Positions 10,372 to 19,595 of a stretch of 64,000 nucleotides of DNA are shown here, piece by piece. Positions within the stretch are counted from its first letter, which is position 1; every line of letters begins with the position of its first letter. This DNA comes from Acinetobacter sp. ANC 5054 (GTDB taxonomy: Bacteria; Pseudomonadota; Gammaproteobacteria; Pseudomonadales; Moraxellaceae): assembly GCF_002135295.1 (NCBI RefSeq), contig NZ_NEGG01000002.1:93166-157165 (forward strand), given 5' to 3'. The position numbers and the translations under genes are program-made. Under the pieces are notes generated by a model. That model did not search any database, was not told where the DNA came from, and was given only the letters and a program-made list of their open reading frames with translations.

Positions 10372-11403
10372 TTATTTAACGGCTTTGCCCGCTTTGAAGT
10401 TCGCAAGAACCGCAGCACGTTCTTTGTCTGACATTGAAATCAGACCCGCTTTTTCAAGCTTAGAACCTTTACCAGAAACTTTTTTGCTCACAAAGAATTC
10501 TGTAAATTCTTTTAAGCCTTTAATTGATTTTAAGTGCTCGCCTTTCACGTAGAAGAACAATGGACGAGATACCGGGTAAGAACCATTCAGAATTGTTTTC
10601 TCTGATGGCGCAACGTTATTCACTGTCGCTACGCGTAATTTGTCACGGTTTTGGTCATAAAAACCTAGACCAAATACACCTACTGCATTTGGTGAAGTTT
10701 TTAAACGTGCCAATGTTTCTGTGTAATCGCCCGCAATTTCAATCACGCGACCATCTTTACGGAAAGTTGAACATGCTTTCTTTTGTGCATCTTTATCTAA
10801 AGCTTTGATTGCTGCATACGTTTCACAGCCTGCATCAACCATTTTTTCTTGGAATACTTCACGTGTACCGTGGTTCGATGCTGGAATGACTAAAGTAATT
10901 GCTTCGTTTGGTAATGTCGGATCAATTTGGTTCCAACGTGTATATGGGTTAGCAACCATTTTACCGTTTGATGGTAATTCAGCAGCTAAGGCAGCATATA
11001 CGTGTTGTGGACGTAATTTAAATGCCGCTTTTTTTGCATTTGAAGCAAAGACGATACCGTCATAGCCTATTTTAATTTCTAAAATTTGGTTTACACCGGC
11101 TTTTTTACAAGCAGCAAGTTCAGTGTCTTTAATTTTACGAGATGCGTTTGCAATGTCGATTGTGTTGTCACCAACGCCATTACAGAATTGTTTCAGACCA
11201 CCAGAAGTACCGCCTGAACCAACAACAGGTGCTTTAAATTGTGGGAATGTATTACCAAACTCTTCCGCAACGATACTTGCATAAGGCAGTACAGTTGAAG
11301 AACCAGCAATTTGGATCGTGTCACGAGCTGCATTTGCAGTTGTTGCAACAGTTGCCCCAGTGATTGCCACAGCAAGTGCGATATGATTTAAGCGCATTCT
11401 CAT
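10372..11403 (-). CDS. pstS: Periplasmic phosphate-binding protein PstS
   Basis: A 343-residue substrate-binding protein that captures phosphate in the periplasm and delivers it to PstCA. Residues 1-25 form a Sec signal ending ANA-ARD. Phosphate-binding loops IAGSSTVLPYA (about 32-42) and GSGGTSGG (about 62-69) are present. A second ATG two codons in (11397) could also be the start, because the GAGAG purine run is close to both. It is the first gene of the cluster and is preceded by PhoB-type half-sites, so induction by phosphate limitation is likely. Confidence 0.96.
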   Translation of the reverse strand: MRMRLNHIALAVAITGATVATTANAARDTIQIAGSSTVLPYASIVAEEFGNTFPQFKAPVVGSGGTSGGLKQFCNGVGDNTIDIANASRKIKDTELAACKKAGVNQILEIKIGYDGIVFASNAKKAAFKLRPQHVYAALAAELPSNGKMVANPYTRWNQIDPTLPNEAITLVIPASNHGTREVFQEKMVDAGCETYAAIKALDKDAQKKACSTFRKDGRVIEIAGDYTETLARLKTSPNAVGVFGLGFYDQNRDKLRVATVNNVAPSEKTILNGSYPVSRPLFFYVKGEHLKSIKGLKEFTEFFVSKKVSGKGSKLEKAGLISMSDKERAAVLANFKAGKAVK

Positions 11404-11479
11404 CTCTCTTTATTGATGCATTTATTGGAGTACGCCACTTTTTATTAAAGTCTTGTACTTTTTCGATACCTGCATTTTG

Positions 11480-11528
11480 ATTTTAGAGTATGACAGTTAA
11501 GTTACACCTTTATGACGCTTTTATGATA
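11480..11528 (-). promoter_or_regulatory. Putative Pho box array and promoter of pstS
   Basis: On the minus strand four half-sites (TATCAT, CGTCAT, TGTAAC, TGTCAT) occur at exactly 11-base spacing (+ strand 523-528, 512-517, 501-506 and 490-495 within 11,000). This is the geometry of tandem PhoB sites. A TAAAAT at 11480-11485 immediately downstream is a candidate -10. No separate -35 is obvious, as expected for PhoB-activated promoters. Confidence 0.75.
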
Positions 11529-11930
11529 ATTGATGATTGGCCTTTGATTTAAATATATTTCCTTAATTTTCAATATGTAATAAATTTTATCAAGGTATAA
11601 ATCTGTTTAATTTCTAATTTAAGATTGGTAATATTTCACGCATATGTCACATTTTGTCTTAATTTAAATTTCAATTTTCGAATGAAATCCGCAAATCTTC
11701 CAATTCATTGATTGCAATATTTCATTCTTGTGAATGCGAAAACGATATAAGTGAAATAGTTTAACGTTCGTTTTTAGGTCAGCGGATTCCATTAATTAAA
11801 TTTTTCATAACAGCCCACTACCTTACATACTTATCAAAGGTGAAATGAAGACAGATGTATAAATCACTAAGTCATGAATACATTCAACCTTGATCTAAAC
11901 TTCAAATGCGATAAGTAGGTTATTTTTCAA

Positions 11931-12250
11931 TGGTTGCGGTATTGTGAAATACATCTGCCTTTTACCGAAACGCTGACGATTCATTTTTCAAACGATAGCA
12001 AACTAGTGATTATGAATGCGACTTCAGCTATGACAGCCCGTTCTACACGCCTATTTGGGCCCATATGTCTAATTATCACAATGAATTGCCTGTAGAGGAT
12101 GCTTAGGACTTTAAGCTAAAAATATTTGAGGAAGACCGTTTAGCCTCTGAATCGCAAAAGCCTGAATTCTTACCACTAGACTTGAGTATAGAAGCACATT
12201 TTCCAGCCGATCGCTGTTCGAGTATGTACCGAAAACTATTGCAAAAGTAA
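11931..12250 (+). pseudogene. Decayed 3' end of a Rieske ring-hydroxylating oxygenase gene
   Basis: Conceptual translation reveals a degraded C-terminus. One frame gives HLPFTETLTIHFSND then KLVIMNATSAMTARSTRLF. After a frameshift near 12050-12070 another frame gives NYHNELPVEDA, a TAG, DFKLKIFEEDRLASESQ, then KPEFLPLDLSIEAHFPADR and YRKLLQK before a TAA at 12248. The pattern FEEDR...E.QKPE.LPLDLS.E.HFPADR...YRK.L is characteristic of the C-terminus of Rieske oxygenases of the vanillate demethylase and phenylpropionate dioxygenase type. The Rieske domain itself is missing. At least one frameshift and one internal stop make it non-functional. The 5' limit is approximate. Confidence 0.72.
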
Positions 12251-12330
12251 GGTTTTAGTCCATTGTTTGCGGCTTAAGTAATATCACCGATTTTGTAAAA
12301 GTGAATGGACGCTCTTTATCTATCACATTT

Positions 12331-12372
12331 ATGCCCCCTCATCCCAACCATCTCCCAAAGGAGAAGGAACTA
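12331..12372. repeat. Short copy of a pyrimidine/purine palindromic repeat
   Basis: CCCTCATCCCAACC followed by AAAGGAGAAGGAA aligns with the right half of the repeat at 1548-1640 with several mismatches. Confidence 0.45.
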
Positions 12373-12478
12373 CGGAGATTAATTTTAAGTCATACTCAAT
12401 ATCATTTGATTTCATTAAATTAATTGCAAAATCTATTTTAACCATCAGATCTTTAATGATTATCAAATCACATGACAA

Positions 12479-12567
12479 GCGGCATGGATGCCGCAAAGCA
12501 GCACTGAGGGATAGGACATCCCTTCAGTGCTGCAAAGGATTTTTGTTACTTTTCATCCTTGAAAAGT
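12479..12567. repeat. Triple-hairpin intergenic element
   Basis: Three inverted repeats follow one another: GCGGCAT/ATGCCGC at 12479-12494, a long hairpin starting GCAGCACTGAGGGAT and closing with ATCCCTTCAGTGCTGC at 12498-12533, and TACTTTTC/GAAAAGTA at 12546-12567. They do not follow a coding gene end closely, so a simple terminator role is unlikely. A dispersed Acinetobacter repeat or a structured RNA are both possible. Confidence 0.5.
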
Positions 12568-12626
12568 AAGGCCTCACCACACATTACAAAGACATGTTAA
12601 TCCCAAAAATTTCGGTTGAAAGACAA

Positions 12627-12652
12627 TAAAAAAGGAGCTCTTACGAGCCCCT
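12627..12652 (-). terminator. Terminator of the dat-ddc operon
   Basis: On the minus strand GGGGCTC pairs with GAGCTCC (one G-U) around a GTAA loop and is followed by TTTTTT. It lies about 25 bases after the ddc stop. Confidence 0.75.
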
Positions 12653-12676
12653 TCTTCTACAACTACCAAATGACGA

Positions 12677-14209
12677 TTAATCAATCGCAGGTGTATATGT
12701 ACCGTCAGCGATTGCATCTTTAATACGATCTGCCTCAGCAAGCACAAGTGCAAGCAAGTTCTTCACGTTGTCCAAAGTTGCCACTGGGCTTAAAGTGGTC
12801 ATTTTCAATGATTGAACCTGACCTACTTTCGTTACACCAATATTCGCTTCGCCACGTGCAAACAATTCGTCTGCAACGTTTTGGTTCAGTGTATCAAGCA
12901 ATTCCGCTGGATAACCTGCTGGAATTACACGGAACAATACAGATGCGAATTGTGGATCAACCAACATTTCAAGACCATCCGTTGCATCAATATATGCTGC
13001 AACATCACGTGTTAAACCCACACCGTGATCGATCATCGAACCGTAAAGCTCTTCACCCAATGCTTCAACTGTCATCCACAATTTCAACGCATCAAAACGA
13101 CGAGTTGTTTGTAGTGATTTAGACACCAAGTTAGGAACGCCATGCTCTTCATCATAAGCAGAGTTTAAATACTCAGCTTCATAGTGCATGAAACGGTAAT
13201 TTGCTTCGTCTTTCAGTAAGAACGCGCCACATGAAATCGTTTGGAAGTAATGCTTATGGAAATCAAGCGTTACAGAGTCAGATAGCTCAATACCATCTAA
13301 CATTGAACGATAGTCATTTGAAAGAATCAGTGCACCACCCCATGCAGCGTCGATATGCATCCACGCGCCATATTTATTGGTGATTTCACGTACTTCTTTC
13401 AATGGATCAATTGCGCCTGCATCGGTTGTACCCGCAGTTGCAACCACACATGCCACAATCTTACCTTCCGCGTGAAGGTGCGCCATGGTTTTCTCAAGTG
13501 CGTCCATGTCCATGCGTGCATTTGCATCTACAGGAACAGTCACCACAGATTGGAAGCCCATGCCCATCATCGCCATGTTCTTTTGCACAGAGAAATGTGC
13601 ATTTTCAGAACAGATGACTTTAACGTTACGCATTGCGTCGCTTGGTACACCATCACGCTGAACAGACCACGGATTGCCGTTTTCGTCTTTCCAGTTTTTC
13701 GCGATGCACGCATCACGTGCAAGCAAAACGCCCATCAAGTTAGACTGTGTACCGCCAGAAGTGAATACACCTGCTTGACCTGCACCATAGCCTACTTTTT
13801 GGCGAAGCCAGTCGATCAACTGAACTTCCATCAATGAACCTGCAGGGCTTTGGTCCCATGAGTCCATCGATTGGTTTGTTGCGTTAATTAGCACTTCTGC
13901 GATTTGACTGGTCACCATGGTTGGGCAATGCAAATGCGCAAGTGAATGCGGATGATGCACTTTTAAGCTTTTATTTAAGAAAAGCTCAACCATACGATCA
14001 AGAGATTTTTGTACACCTAAGCCTTCTTTAGAAGGATTGAAAGCGATTGCAGAGCGAAGCTCTTTAATGCTACCGCCCGTGTACATTTTGTCATTTTGCA
14101 ACCATGCAGATACAGCTTTTACAGCTGAATCCATTGCCGACTGATAGTCAGCAATGGATTGTGCATCATTGCAGAATAACGCTTTACGATGTTCTGCAAA
14201 ATCTACCAT
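12677..14209 (-). CDS. ddc: L-2,4-diaminobutyrate decarboxylase
   Basis: A 510-residue PLP-dependent decarboxylase of group II that converts L-2,4-diaminobutyrate to 1,3-diaminopropane. The PLP lysine is in TLDFHKHYF (around residue 313). The cofactor-stacking region HFSVQKN lies near 205, and the substrate-pocket motif HIDAAWGGA near 288. It begins three bases after the dat stop, so the two genes form an operon and act in sequence. 1,3-diaminopropane made by this pair has been linked to surface motility in A. baumannii. The gene is complete and of normal length. Confidence 0.95.
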   Translation of the reverse strand: MVDFAEHRKALFCNDAQSIADYQSAMDSAVKAVSAWLQNDKMYTGGSIKELRSAIAFNPSKEGLGVQKSLDRMVELFLNKSLKVHHPHSLAHLHCPTMVTSQIAEVLINATNQSMDSWDQSPAGSLMEVQLIDWLRQKVGYGAGQAGVFTSGGTQSNLMGVLLARDACIAKNWKDENGNPWSVQRDGVPSDAMRNVKVICSENAHFSVQKNMAMMGMGFQSVVTVPVDANARMDMDALEKTMAHLHAEGKIVACVVATAGTTDAGAIDPLKEVREITNKYGAWMHIDAAWGGALILSNDYRSMLDGIELSDSVTLDFHKHYFQTISCGAFLLKDEANYRFMHYEAEYLNSAYDEEHGVPNLVSKSLQTTRRFDALKLWMTVEALGEELYGSMIDHGVGLTRDVAAYIDATDGLEMLVDPQFASVLFRVIPAGYPAELLDTLNQNVADELFARGEANIGVTKVGQVQSLKMTTLSPVATLDNVKNLLALVLAEADRIKDAIADGTYTPAID

Positions 14210-14212
14210 GTC

Positions 14213-15586
14213 TTATGCGCCTCGAGTTGCAACAAGTGCTTCAGCAAGTGCTTTCTTGAAGCGAACAATGACTTCTTCACATTCAGCTTGATTGATGATC
14301 AATGGGCAAAGTAAGCGAATCACTGTACCGTTACGACCACCTTTTTCTAATAACAATTTGTTATCGAAACATGCAGCTTGAATTGCTGCTGCCAATTGAC
14401 CATCACCTGGTAATGAACCCATGTGATCAGCTGGTTTACGTTCGTCAACGATTTCAACACCAATCATCAAACCAAGGCCACGCACATTACCGATACATGG
14501 AAATTCTGCCGCTAATTTTTTAATTTCAGCTTGTAAGAAATCACCACGTTCTTGCGCGTTTTGAGCCAAGTTTTGTTCTTTAATGGTTTTGATCGTTGCA
14601 AGACCCGTACCCATCGCCAATTGGTTACCACGGAAAGTACCCGTGTGACCCGCTGGTTGCCAAGCGTCGAACTTACGTTTAATACCAAGCACTGCAAGCG
14701 GTAAGCTACCACCAACAGCTTTAGACATTACAACGACGTCTGGCTCAATACCCGCATGTTCAAAGGCAAACATTTTACCTGAACGTGCAAAGCCCGCTTG
14801 AACTTCATCAAGAATCAACACGATGTTGTGCTTTTCAGTCACTTCGCGGATTTTCTTCAACCATTTTACTGGTGCAGTCACTACACCGCCTTCACCTTGG
14901 ATCGCTTCCAAGATCACAGCAGCAGGTTTTGTTACACCGCTTTCTACGTCTTCAATGAAGTTTTCGAAATAATACGTTAATGCGTCAACACCCGCTTCAC
15001 CACCAAGACCCAATGGGCAGCGGTACTCATGCGGATATGGCATAAATTGAACACCCGGCATTAAACCGTTCACAGCGTTCTTCGCAGACAAGTTACCTGT
15101 CATTGCTAAAGCACCGTGAGTCATACCATGGTAACCACCTGAGAAGCTGATTACTGAACTACGACCAGTGTAGGTTTTGGCTAATTTAATTGCTGCTTCT
15201 GTACCATCTGCACCAGACGGGCCACAGAACTGTAGACAATACTCTTCCTTACCACCTGGTAATTGCTCAAGTAGTGCTTCAGTGAAAGCATCTTTTAAAG
15301 GTGTTGTTAAATCCAAAGTATGCAAAGGGAGACCACTAGCAAGTGTGTCTTGAATACTTTGAACGACCGCAGGGTGATTATGGCCTAATGCCAAGGTCCC
15401 TGCCCCAGCTAAACAATCGAGGTACTCTGTACCTTCAACATCGGTAACCCAGCAACCTAAGGCTTTTGCTATCGCAAGTGGAAGTTTACGTGGATAGCTA
15501 CGAACATTCGATTCCATCTGACTTTGGCGAGTTAAATAGTATTCGTTAGTAGACTTAGGGGCAGAATTTACTGAAGAAACGCTCAT
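14213..15586 (-). CDS. dat: L-2,4-diaminobutyrate:2-oxoglutarate 4-aminotransferase
   Basis: A 457-residue class III PLP aminotransferase. It makes L-2,4-diaminobutyrate from aspartate 4-semialdehyde and glutamate. The PLP-binding lysine is in [14 protein letters not shown] (about residue 290). [15 protein letters not shown] near 258-272 carries the conserved Asp, and the cofactor phosphate contact is [15 protein letters not shown] near 124. It is the first gene of the dat-ddc operon, with a 482-base upstream region. The product feeds directly into the following decarboxylase. Confidence 0.95.
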   Translation of the reverse strand: MSVSSVNSAPKSTNEYYLTRQSQMESNVRSYPRKLPLAIAKALGCWVTDVEGTEYLDCLAGAGTLALGHNHPAVVQSIQDTLASGLPLHTLDLTTPLKDAFTEALLEQLPGGKEEYCLQFCGPSGADGTEAAIKLAKTYTGRSSVISFSGGYHGMTHGALAMTGNLSAKNAVNGLMPGVQFMPYPHEYRCPLGLGGEAGVDALTYYFENFIEDVESGVTKPAAVILEAIQGEGGVVTAPVKWLKKIREVTEKHNIVLILDEVQAGFARSGKMFAFEHAGIEPDVVVMSKAVGGSLPLAVLGIKRKFDAWQPAGHTGTFRGNQLAMGTGLATIKTIKEQNLAQNAQERGDFLQAEIKKLAAEFPCIGNVRGLGLMIGVEIVDERKPADHMGSLPGDGQLAAAIQAACFDNKLLLEKGGRNGTVIRLLCPLIINQAECEEVIVRFKKALAEALVATRGA

Positions 15587-16069
15587 ATCGAATTACCATC
15601 TCTGATATGGGTTAAAAGAAATAAGTCGGGGGACTTTCGGTCTTTTGACTCGGTGCTTTATGAGTTTCCAGTTAGTTTTAAAAGCTCTTTGTGTAATGGC
15701 TAACTAGACGGCGGATGATACAGTTTTTTTCAGAAAAATAAATCACTTTTATGATCAAATAATTGGATAATTCTGCAAAAAAATTGATCATCCCTTTTTA
15801 CTGTTTGAATTATCATCTTAACGTGTGACAAAACAAAGAAAACCCTTTTAGTTTATGCTTTTTTACTACTTATGCAGGATTATTGTAATTTTCAAATAAA
15901 TATTAATTTAAATTAATAATTTATAATGAATTTTAAAATATAATGTGATTATATTTTGTTGGTAAATTTACAAAGCTGCCACAGATTTTCCTTTTATCCA
16001 GCACAATCACCTTTTAATATAAATCCATAAGCCAAATCAATCATTCTTAAAGAAGAATAGGTCATAACA
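15587..16069. other. Divergent promoter region between dat and the SIMPL gene
   Basis: This very AT-rich stretch of 483 bases must contain the promoters of two divergent genes. A spaced inverted repeat AGTTAG (15670-15675) / CTAACT (15700-15705) lies about 85 bases upstream of dat and may be an operator. No coding frame or terminator is seen. Confidence 0.5.
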
Positions 16070-16771
16070 ATGCGTAAAATTATCTTATCTAGTCTCCTCG
16101 TAGCATCTGCATGTGGTCTTGCGACGCTTACACAAGCTGCTGACCCATTAAATTACAACATTGTGAATATTCAAGCCGATGCTACTCGCAAAGTTTCAAA
16201 TGATGAAATGCTTGCGGTTTTGTTTATTGAAAAATCCAACAAACAACCTGCTGAACTCGCAACTCAAATTAATCAGTTGATGAGTCAAGCGGTTGCAACA
16301 GCGCGTAAATACCCACAAGTTAAAATTGAAACAGGATCTCAATCTACCTACCCCATTTATGACAATGACAATCGTAAATTAAAAGAATGGCGTGGTCGTG
16401 CTGAAGTGCGTTTAGAAAGTACAGACTTTAAAGCGGCAAGCCAATTGATCAGTGAGTTACAACAAAACTTCCAAACTCAATCGATCAATTTTACAGTGTC
16501 CGATGCTCAACGTAAAAAAGTGGAAAATGAATTGATGGTAGAAGCCTCAAAAAACTTCCAACAACGCGCTCAAGCCTTAGCACAAGCGTGGAGTAAGTCA
16601 GGTTATAATTTGGTTAATCTGAATTTAAATACTAGCAATTATGGCGGTCAGCCCGTACCACGCATGGCAATGATGAAAGCTGCGATGGCAGATGCCGTGC
16701 CTGAACAAGAAATGGCAGCTGGTGAATCAAATATTACTGTCAATGCCAATGGTTCGATTCAATTTAAATAA
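16070..16771 (+). CDS. SIMPL-domain (DUF541) periplasmic protein
   Basis: A 233-residue exported protein. Residues 1-23 are a Sec signal ending TQAA-DP. The rest is a SIMPL/DUF541 domain, with the typical early NIVNIQADATRKVSNDEML strand and a late block around residues 160-200 ending in NLNLNTSN. The E. coli relative is the oxidative-stress-linked protein YggE. The biochemical role of the family is unsettled. It is monocistronic, with its own terminator. The last 30 residues are Met- and Ala-rich, followed by a beta strand (SNITVNANGSIQFK). Confidence 0.88.
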   Translation: MRKIILSSLLVASACGLATLTQAADPLNYNIVNIQADATRKVSNDEMLAVLFIEKSNKQPAELATQINQLMSQAVATARKYPQVKIETGSQSTYPIYDNDNRKLKEWRGRAEVRLESTDFKAASQLISELQQNFQTQSINFTVSDAQRKKVENELMVEASKNFQQRAQALAQAWSKSGYNLVNLNLNTSNYGGQPVPRMAMMKAAMADAVPEQEMAAGESNITVNANGSIQFK

Positions 16772-16787
16772 TTAAATTCATTTTAAG

Positions 16788-16815
16788 AAACCGTGCTTTA
16801 GCGCGGTTTTTTTTG
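16788..16815 (+). terminator. Terminator of the SIMPL-domain gene
   Basis: The stem AACCGTGC / GCGCGGTT has a TTTA loop and is followed by eight T, just after the stop. Confidence 0.88.
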
Positions 16816-16880
16816 ATTACAAATTTCACTTATTCTTTATTTAAATTAAAAAGTCTATTAGCTTAATCAAATTCATAGTT

Positions 16881-16899
16881 TTAAATGATAATCATCCTT
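16881..16899 (+). promoter_or_regulatory. Putative Fur box
   Basis: The 19-base site is centred on AAATGATAATCATC and matches 13 of 19 positions of the classical Fur consensus. It lies about 25 bases before the TonB-receptor start, so iron repression is likely. Confidence 0.65.
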
Positions 16900-16924
16900 A
16901 TTTAAATTTATCACACTCAAGATT

Positions 16925-19153
16925 ATGATACGCGCTCTCTCCATTGCTCACACTTTTATGTATAGTTCAAGCAAAAAATCTCCAAAGCTTCAAAACTTCC
17001 CGTTATTACCGCTGAGTATTGCCGTAGGTATAAGCATGGTTACCACTATGGCTTCTGCTGCTGAAAATACAGAGACAGCACAAGCTGATGTTTTGCCGAC
17101 CATCACCATTGAAACTCAAGGTAACTGGCTGGAAAACGCCAATGAAAAAAAGGTGCAAAAGCATGCCGGTGCGCGAACCATCATTGACCTTAAACGCTTA
17201 AATGAAAGCGCAGCAACATCTCTTAAAGATGCGTTACGCCAAGTTCCCGGTGTTCAGGTTCAAGAAAATAATGGTACTGGCGGTAGCGATGTTTCATTAA
17301 ATATTGGCGTTCGAGGATTAACCTCTCGCCTCTCTCCACGTTCAACTGTGTTGATCGATGGCATACCAATGTCATTTGCACCGTATGGCCAACCACAGCT
17401 TTCGATGGCGCCAGTTTCATTGGGAAATGTGGAATCTGTTGATGTAGTCCGTGGCGCAGGTTCTGTTCGTTTTGGGCCACAAAATGTCGGCGGTATTATT
17501 AATTTTGCCACGCGTAGCATTCCTGAAGAATTTAAAGGTACAGTGGCATTAAACTCTGAATATGCAACAGGCACAGATCAGGTAAAATTAAGTCCTAGTC
17601 TGTTTGTTGGTGGTACATTAGATAATGGTTTAGGTCTTGCCTTGCTTTATTCAGGTACTAAAGGTAATGGTTATCGTGAAGCGAACAATAAAAATGACAT
17701 TGATGATGTCATGTTAAAAACCGCTTATGACATAACTGATCAGGATAAAATCGCATTAAATTTCCATCACTACGATGGTACAGGTGAAATGCCTGAAGGT
17801 TTAAGCGCTGCTGAATTCGAAGCAAATCCATATCAAACGTCGCATTATCGTGACTTTTTCACTGGCCGTCGTTCAGACGTATCCTTACGTTATACACATA
17901 AAGATGACACGAACAACTTTGAACTTTTAAGTTATTACATCGACTCATTCCGTACTAGTAACCTTGAATCCATTTTAGCCAATGGCAATCATCGCTTAGA
18001 TACTTCACCGCGCGATTATAAGGTCTTTGCCATTGAGCCACGTTATTCACGTAGCTATAGCTTAGGGAGTACGCTGAATGAAGTGACTGTCGGCTACCGT
18101 TATATGGATGAAGAAAGCACCGAGCTCGCAGGTCGTACTGAATACGCAGAAGCTGCTGAACCCGGTCAATTTATTGCACGTACCCGTAGTGCGGGTGGCA
18201 CCAAAGCACACGCTGCTTATATCGATAACCGTATAGAACTGGGTAAATGGAATATTACACCCGGCGTTCGTTTTGAATCGATTAATACGCAAAACAGTTT
18301 TAGTGCCTATAAAAATGGCGTATTACAAAATACTGTTCATCCATCGATTCAATCAGATGAATTTTTACCAAGTTTAGCTGTCCTGTATAAAGCAACTGAC
18401 CATTGGAATTTCTTTGCCAACGCAGGTGTTTCGTTTGGTCCACAGCAATATAACCAATTAGCAACAACGCAAGGCACTACAGCGGTCACTACGTTAGATG
18501 GCTTACATCCTGAAAAGTCTAATAACTATGAAATTGGTACCAAATATTTAGGCAATGGTTTGAGCGCTGAATTGACTGCGTTTTATCTAGATTTTGACAA
18601 AGAACTGATTTTAGAACGCGATGCTGCAAATAATGGCATATGGACTGACCTCGGTGCTACAAGTCATAAAGGGATCGAAACCGGTTTTAGCTATGACTTT
18701 GGACATTTAGCTGACAATCTCGAAGGCTTGAAAGCCTATGGTAATTACACCTATACCAAAGCTGTTGCTGAAGCAGGTAACTTTAAAGGTAAGGATTTGC
18801 CCTTCTATTCACAAAATGTCGCAAACTTTGGCTTAGGCTATAAATATGATGCTTGGTCAATCAATGCCGATATGTACGCACAATCTAAACAACGTGCCCC
18901 AGGTAACCAAGATTCGGGGATCTACCAAACTGAAGAAACTGAAAATGGTAAACTGGGCAATATTCCAGGCTATTCAACTTTCGCTGTGCGTACCGGCTAT
19001 GACTTTAGTGGTTCGCTACAAGGGGTTAAAGTTGCTGCTGGTATTAAGAATGTGTTTGATAAACAGTATTTCACCCGTTCATCAGATGCAACAGGTGGTA
19101 AATATATCGGGCAGCCACGTACCTTCTTCTTACAGACTTCTTTCGACTTTTAA
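16925..19153 (+). CDS. FecA-like TonB-dependent outer membrane receptor
   Basis: A 742-residue TonB-dependent receptor. A signal peptide ends around residue 46 (ASA-AENT), and a TonB-box-like DVLPTITIE follows. The plug domain (about 75-200) contains DGIPMSFAPYGQPQLSMAP and VDVVRGAGSVRFGP, close to E. coli FecA, the ferric dicitrate receptor. The 22-strand barrel ends in FDF with a C-terminal Phe. FecA's N-terminal signalling domain is absent, and no fecIR genes are nearby, so transcriptional signalling is not expected. The start could instead be the ATG at 16958. Iron repression through the upstream Fur-like site is likely. The substrate is inferred only. Confidence 0.9.
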   Translation: MIRALSIAHTFMYSSSKKSPKLQNFPLLPLSIAVGISMVTTMASAAENTETAQADVLPTITIETQGNWLENANEKKVQKHAGARTIIDLKRLNESAATSLKDALRQVPGVQVQENNGTGGSDVSLNIGVRGLTSRLSPRSTVLIDGIPMSFAPYGQPQLSMAPVSLGNVESVDVVRGAGSVRFGPQNVGGIINFATRSIPEEFKGTVALNSEYATGTDQVKLSPSLFVGGTLDNGLGLALLYSGTKGNGYREANNKNDIDDVMLKTAYDITDQDKIALNFHHYDGTGEMPEGLSAAEFEANPYQTSHYRDFFTGRRSDVSLRYTHKDDTNNFELLSYYIDSFRTSNLESILANGNHRLDTSPRDYKVFAIEPRYSRSYSLGSTLNEVTVGYRYMDEESTELAGRTEYAEAAEPGQFIARTRSAGGTKAHAAYIDNRIELGKWNITPGVRFESINTQNSFSAYKNGVLQNTVHPSIQSDEFLPSLAVLYKATDHWNFFANAGVSFGPQQYNQLATTQGTTAVTTLDGLHPEKSNNYEIGTKYLGNGLSAELTAFYLDFDKELILERDAANNGIWTDLGATSHKGIETGFSYDFGHLADNLEGLKAYGNYTYTKAVAEAGNFKGKDLPFYSQNVANFGLGYKYDAWSINADMYAQSKQRAPGNQDSGIYQTEETENGKLGNIPGYSTFAVRTGYDFSGSLQGVKVAAGIKNVFDKQYFTRSSDATGGKYIGQPRTFFLQTSFDF

Positions 19154-19166
19154 ACTGGTCTAAATA

Positions 19167-19194
19167 TAAAATCCCACCGCGTGTGGGATTTTTA
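19167..19194 (+). terminator. Terminator of the TonB-receptor gene
   Basis: The stem AATCCCAC / GTGGGATT has a short CGCGT loop and is followed by TTTTATT. Confidence 0.85.
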
Positions 19195-19205
19195 TTGAAT
19201 AACAC

Positions 19206-19253
19206 ATATGGACATCCATATATTCATATGTAAAGATATATGCAAATCCATAT
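19206..19253 (+). promoter_or_regulatory. Two ArsR-type operator dyads upstream of arsR
   Basis: ATATG-N6-CATAT occurs at 19206-19221 and again at 19238-19253, 32 bases apart centre to centre, about three helical turns. A further CATATG lies between them at 19225-19230. The second dyad ends 12 bases before the arsR start and would overlap the promoter and ribosome site. Repression by the ArsR encoded next is the simplest reading. Confidence 0.65.
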
Positions 19254-19265
19254 ATATAGATTGAC

Positions 19266-19595
19266 ATGGAACAAACTGAATTTTTCAAATTACTTGCAGA
19301 TGATACTCGTCTGAACATCATCATGCTGTTGGCATGTAAAGGTGAACTCTGTGTCTGCGAACTCACCGAGTCCCTTGAATTAAGCCAACCCAAAATTTCA
19401 CGTCATTTGGCATTACTGCGTTCATCGGGTGTGCTGAGTGATCAGCGTAAAGGTCAATGGGTCTATTACTCCATTCACCCTGCACTGCCTACTTGGTGTA
19501 CACAAATACTTGATGTTATGCGTCACCAAGAACGATTTAAAAACCTCGATTTAAATTCCCAAAAAAACACAACAACATTGTGTGAAACACTATGA
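19266..19595 (+). CDS. arsR: ArsR-family arsenic-responsive repressor
   Basis: A 109-residue winged-helix repressor. The metalloid-sensing motif ELCVCEL holds Cys29 and Cys31 at the start of the DNA-binding helix, as in E. coli type ArsR. The recognition helix is LSQPKISRHLALLRSSG. Binding of As(III) would release it from the operators just upstream. Its stop overlaps the arsC start in an ATGA, so translation is coupled. It is the first gene of arsR-arsC-acr3-arsH. Confidence 0.94.
   Translation: MEQTEFFKLLADDTRLNIIMLLACKGELCVCELTESLELSQPKISRHLALLRSSGVLSDQRKGQWVYYSIHPALPTWCTQILDVMRHQERFKNLDLNSQKNTTTLCETL

Larger units (their letters stand above)
12251..12676. other. Gene-free intergenic stretch with repeats
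   Basis: No coding frame is supported. The stretch holds a REP-like fragment (12331-12372), a cluster of three hairpins (12479-12567) and the ddc terminator. The rest is AT-rich with no visible signal. Confidence 0.6.

Noticed and set aside
11404..12676. Possible genomic-island insertion between pstS and ddc
   Set aside because: There is no integrase, transposase or direct-repeat boundary. The content fits decay of an old gene plus dispersed repeats.
13355..13837. A 160-residue open frame on the plus strand
   Set aside because: It lies antisense to ddc, is rich in Cys and His in a way typical of shadow frames, has no ribosome site, and ddc is clearly real.
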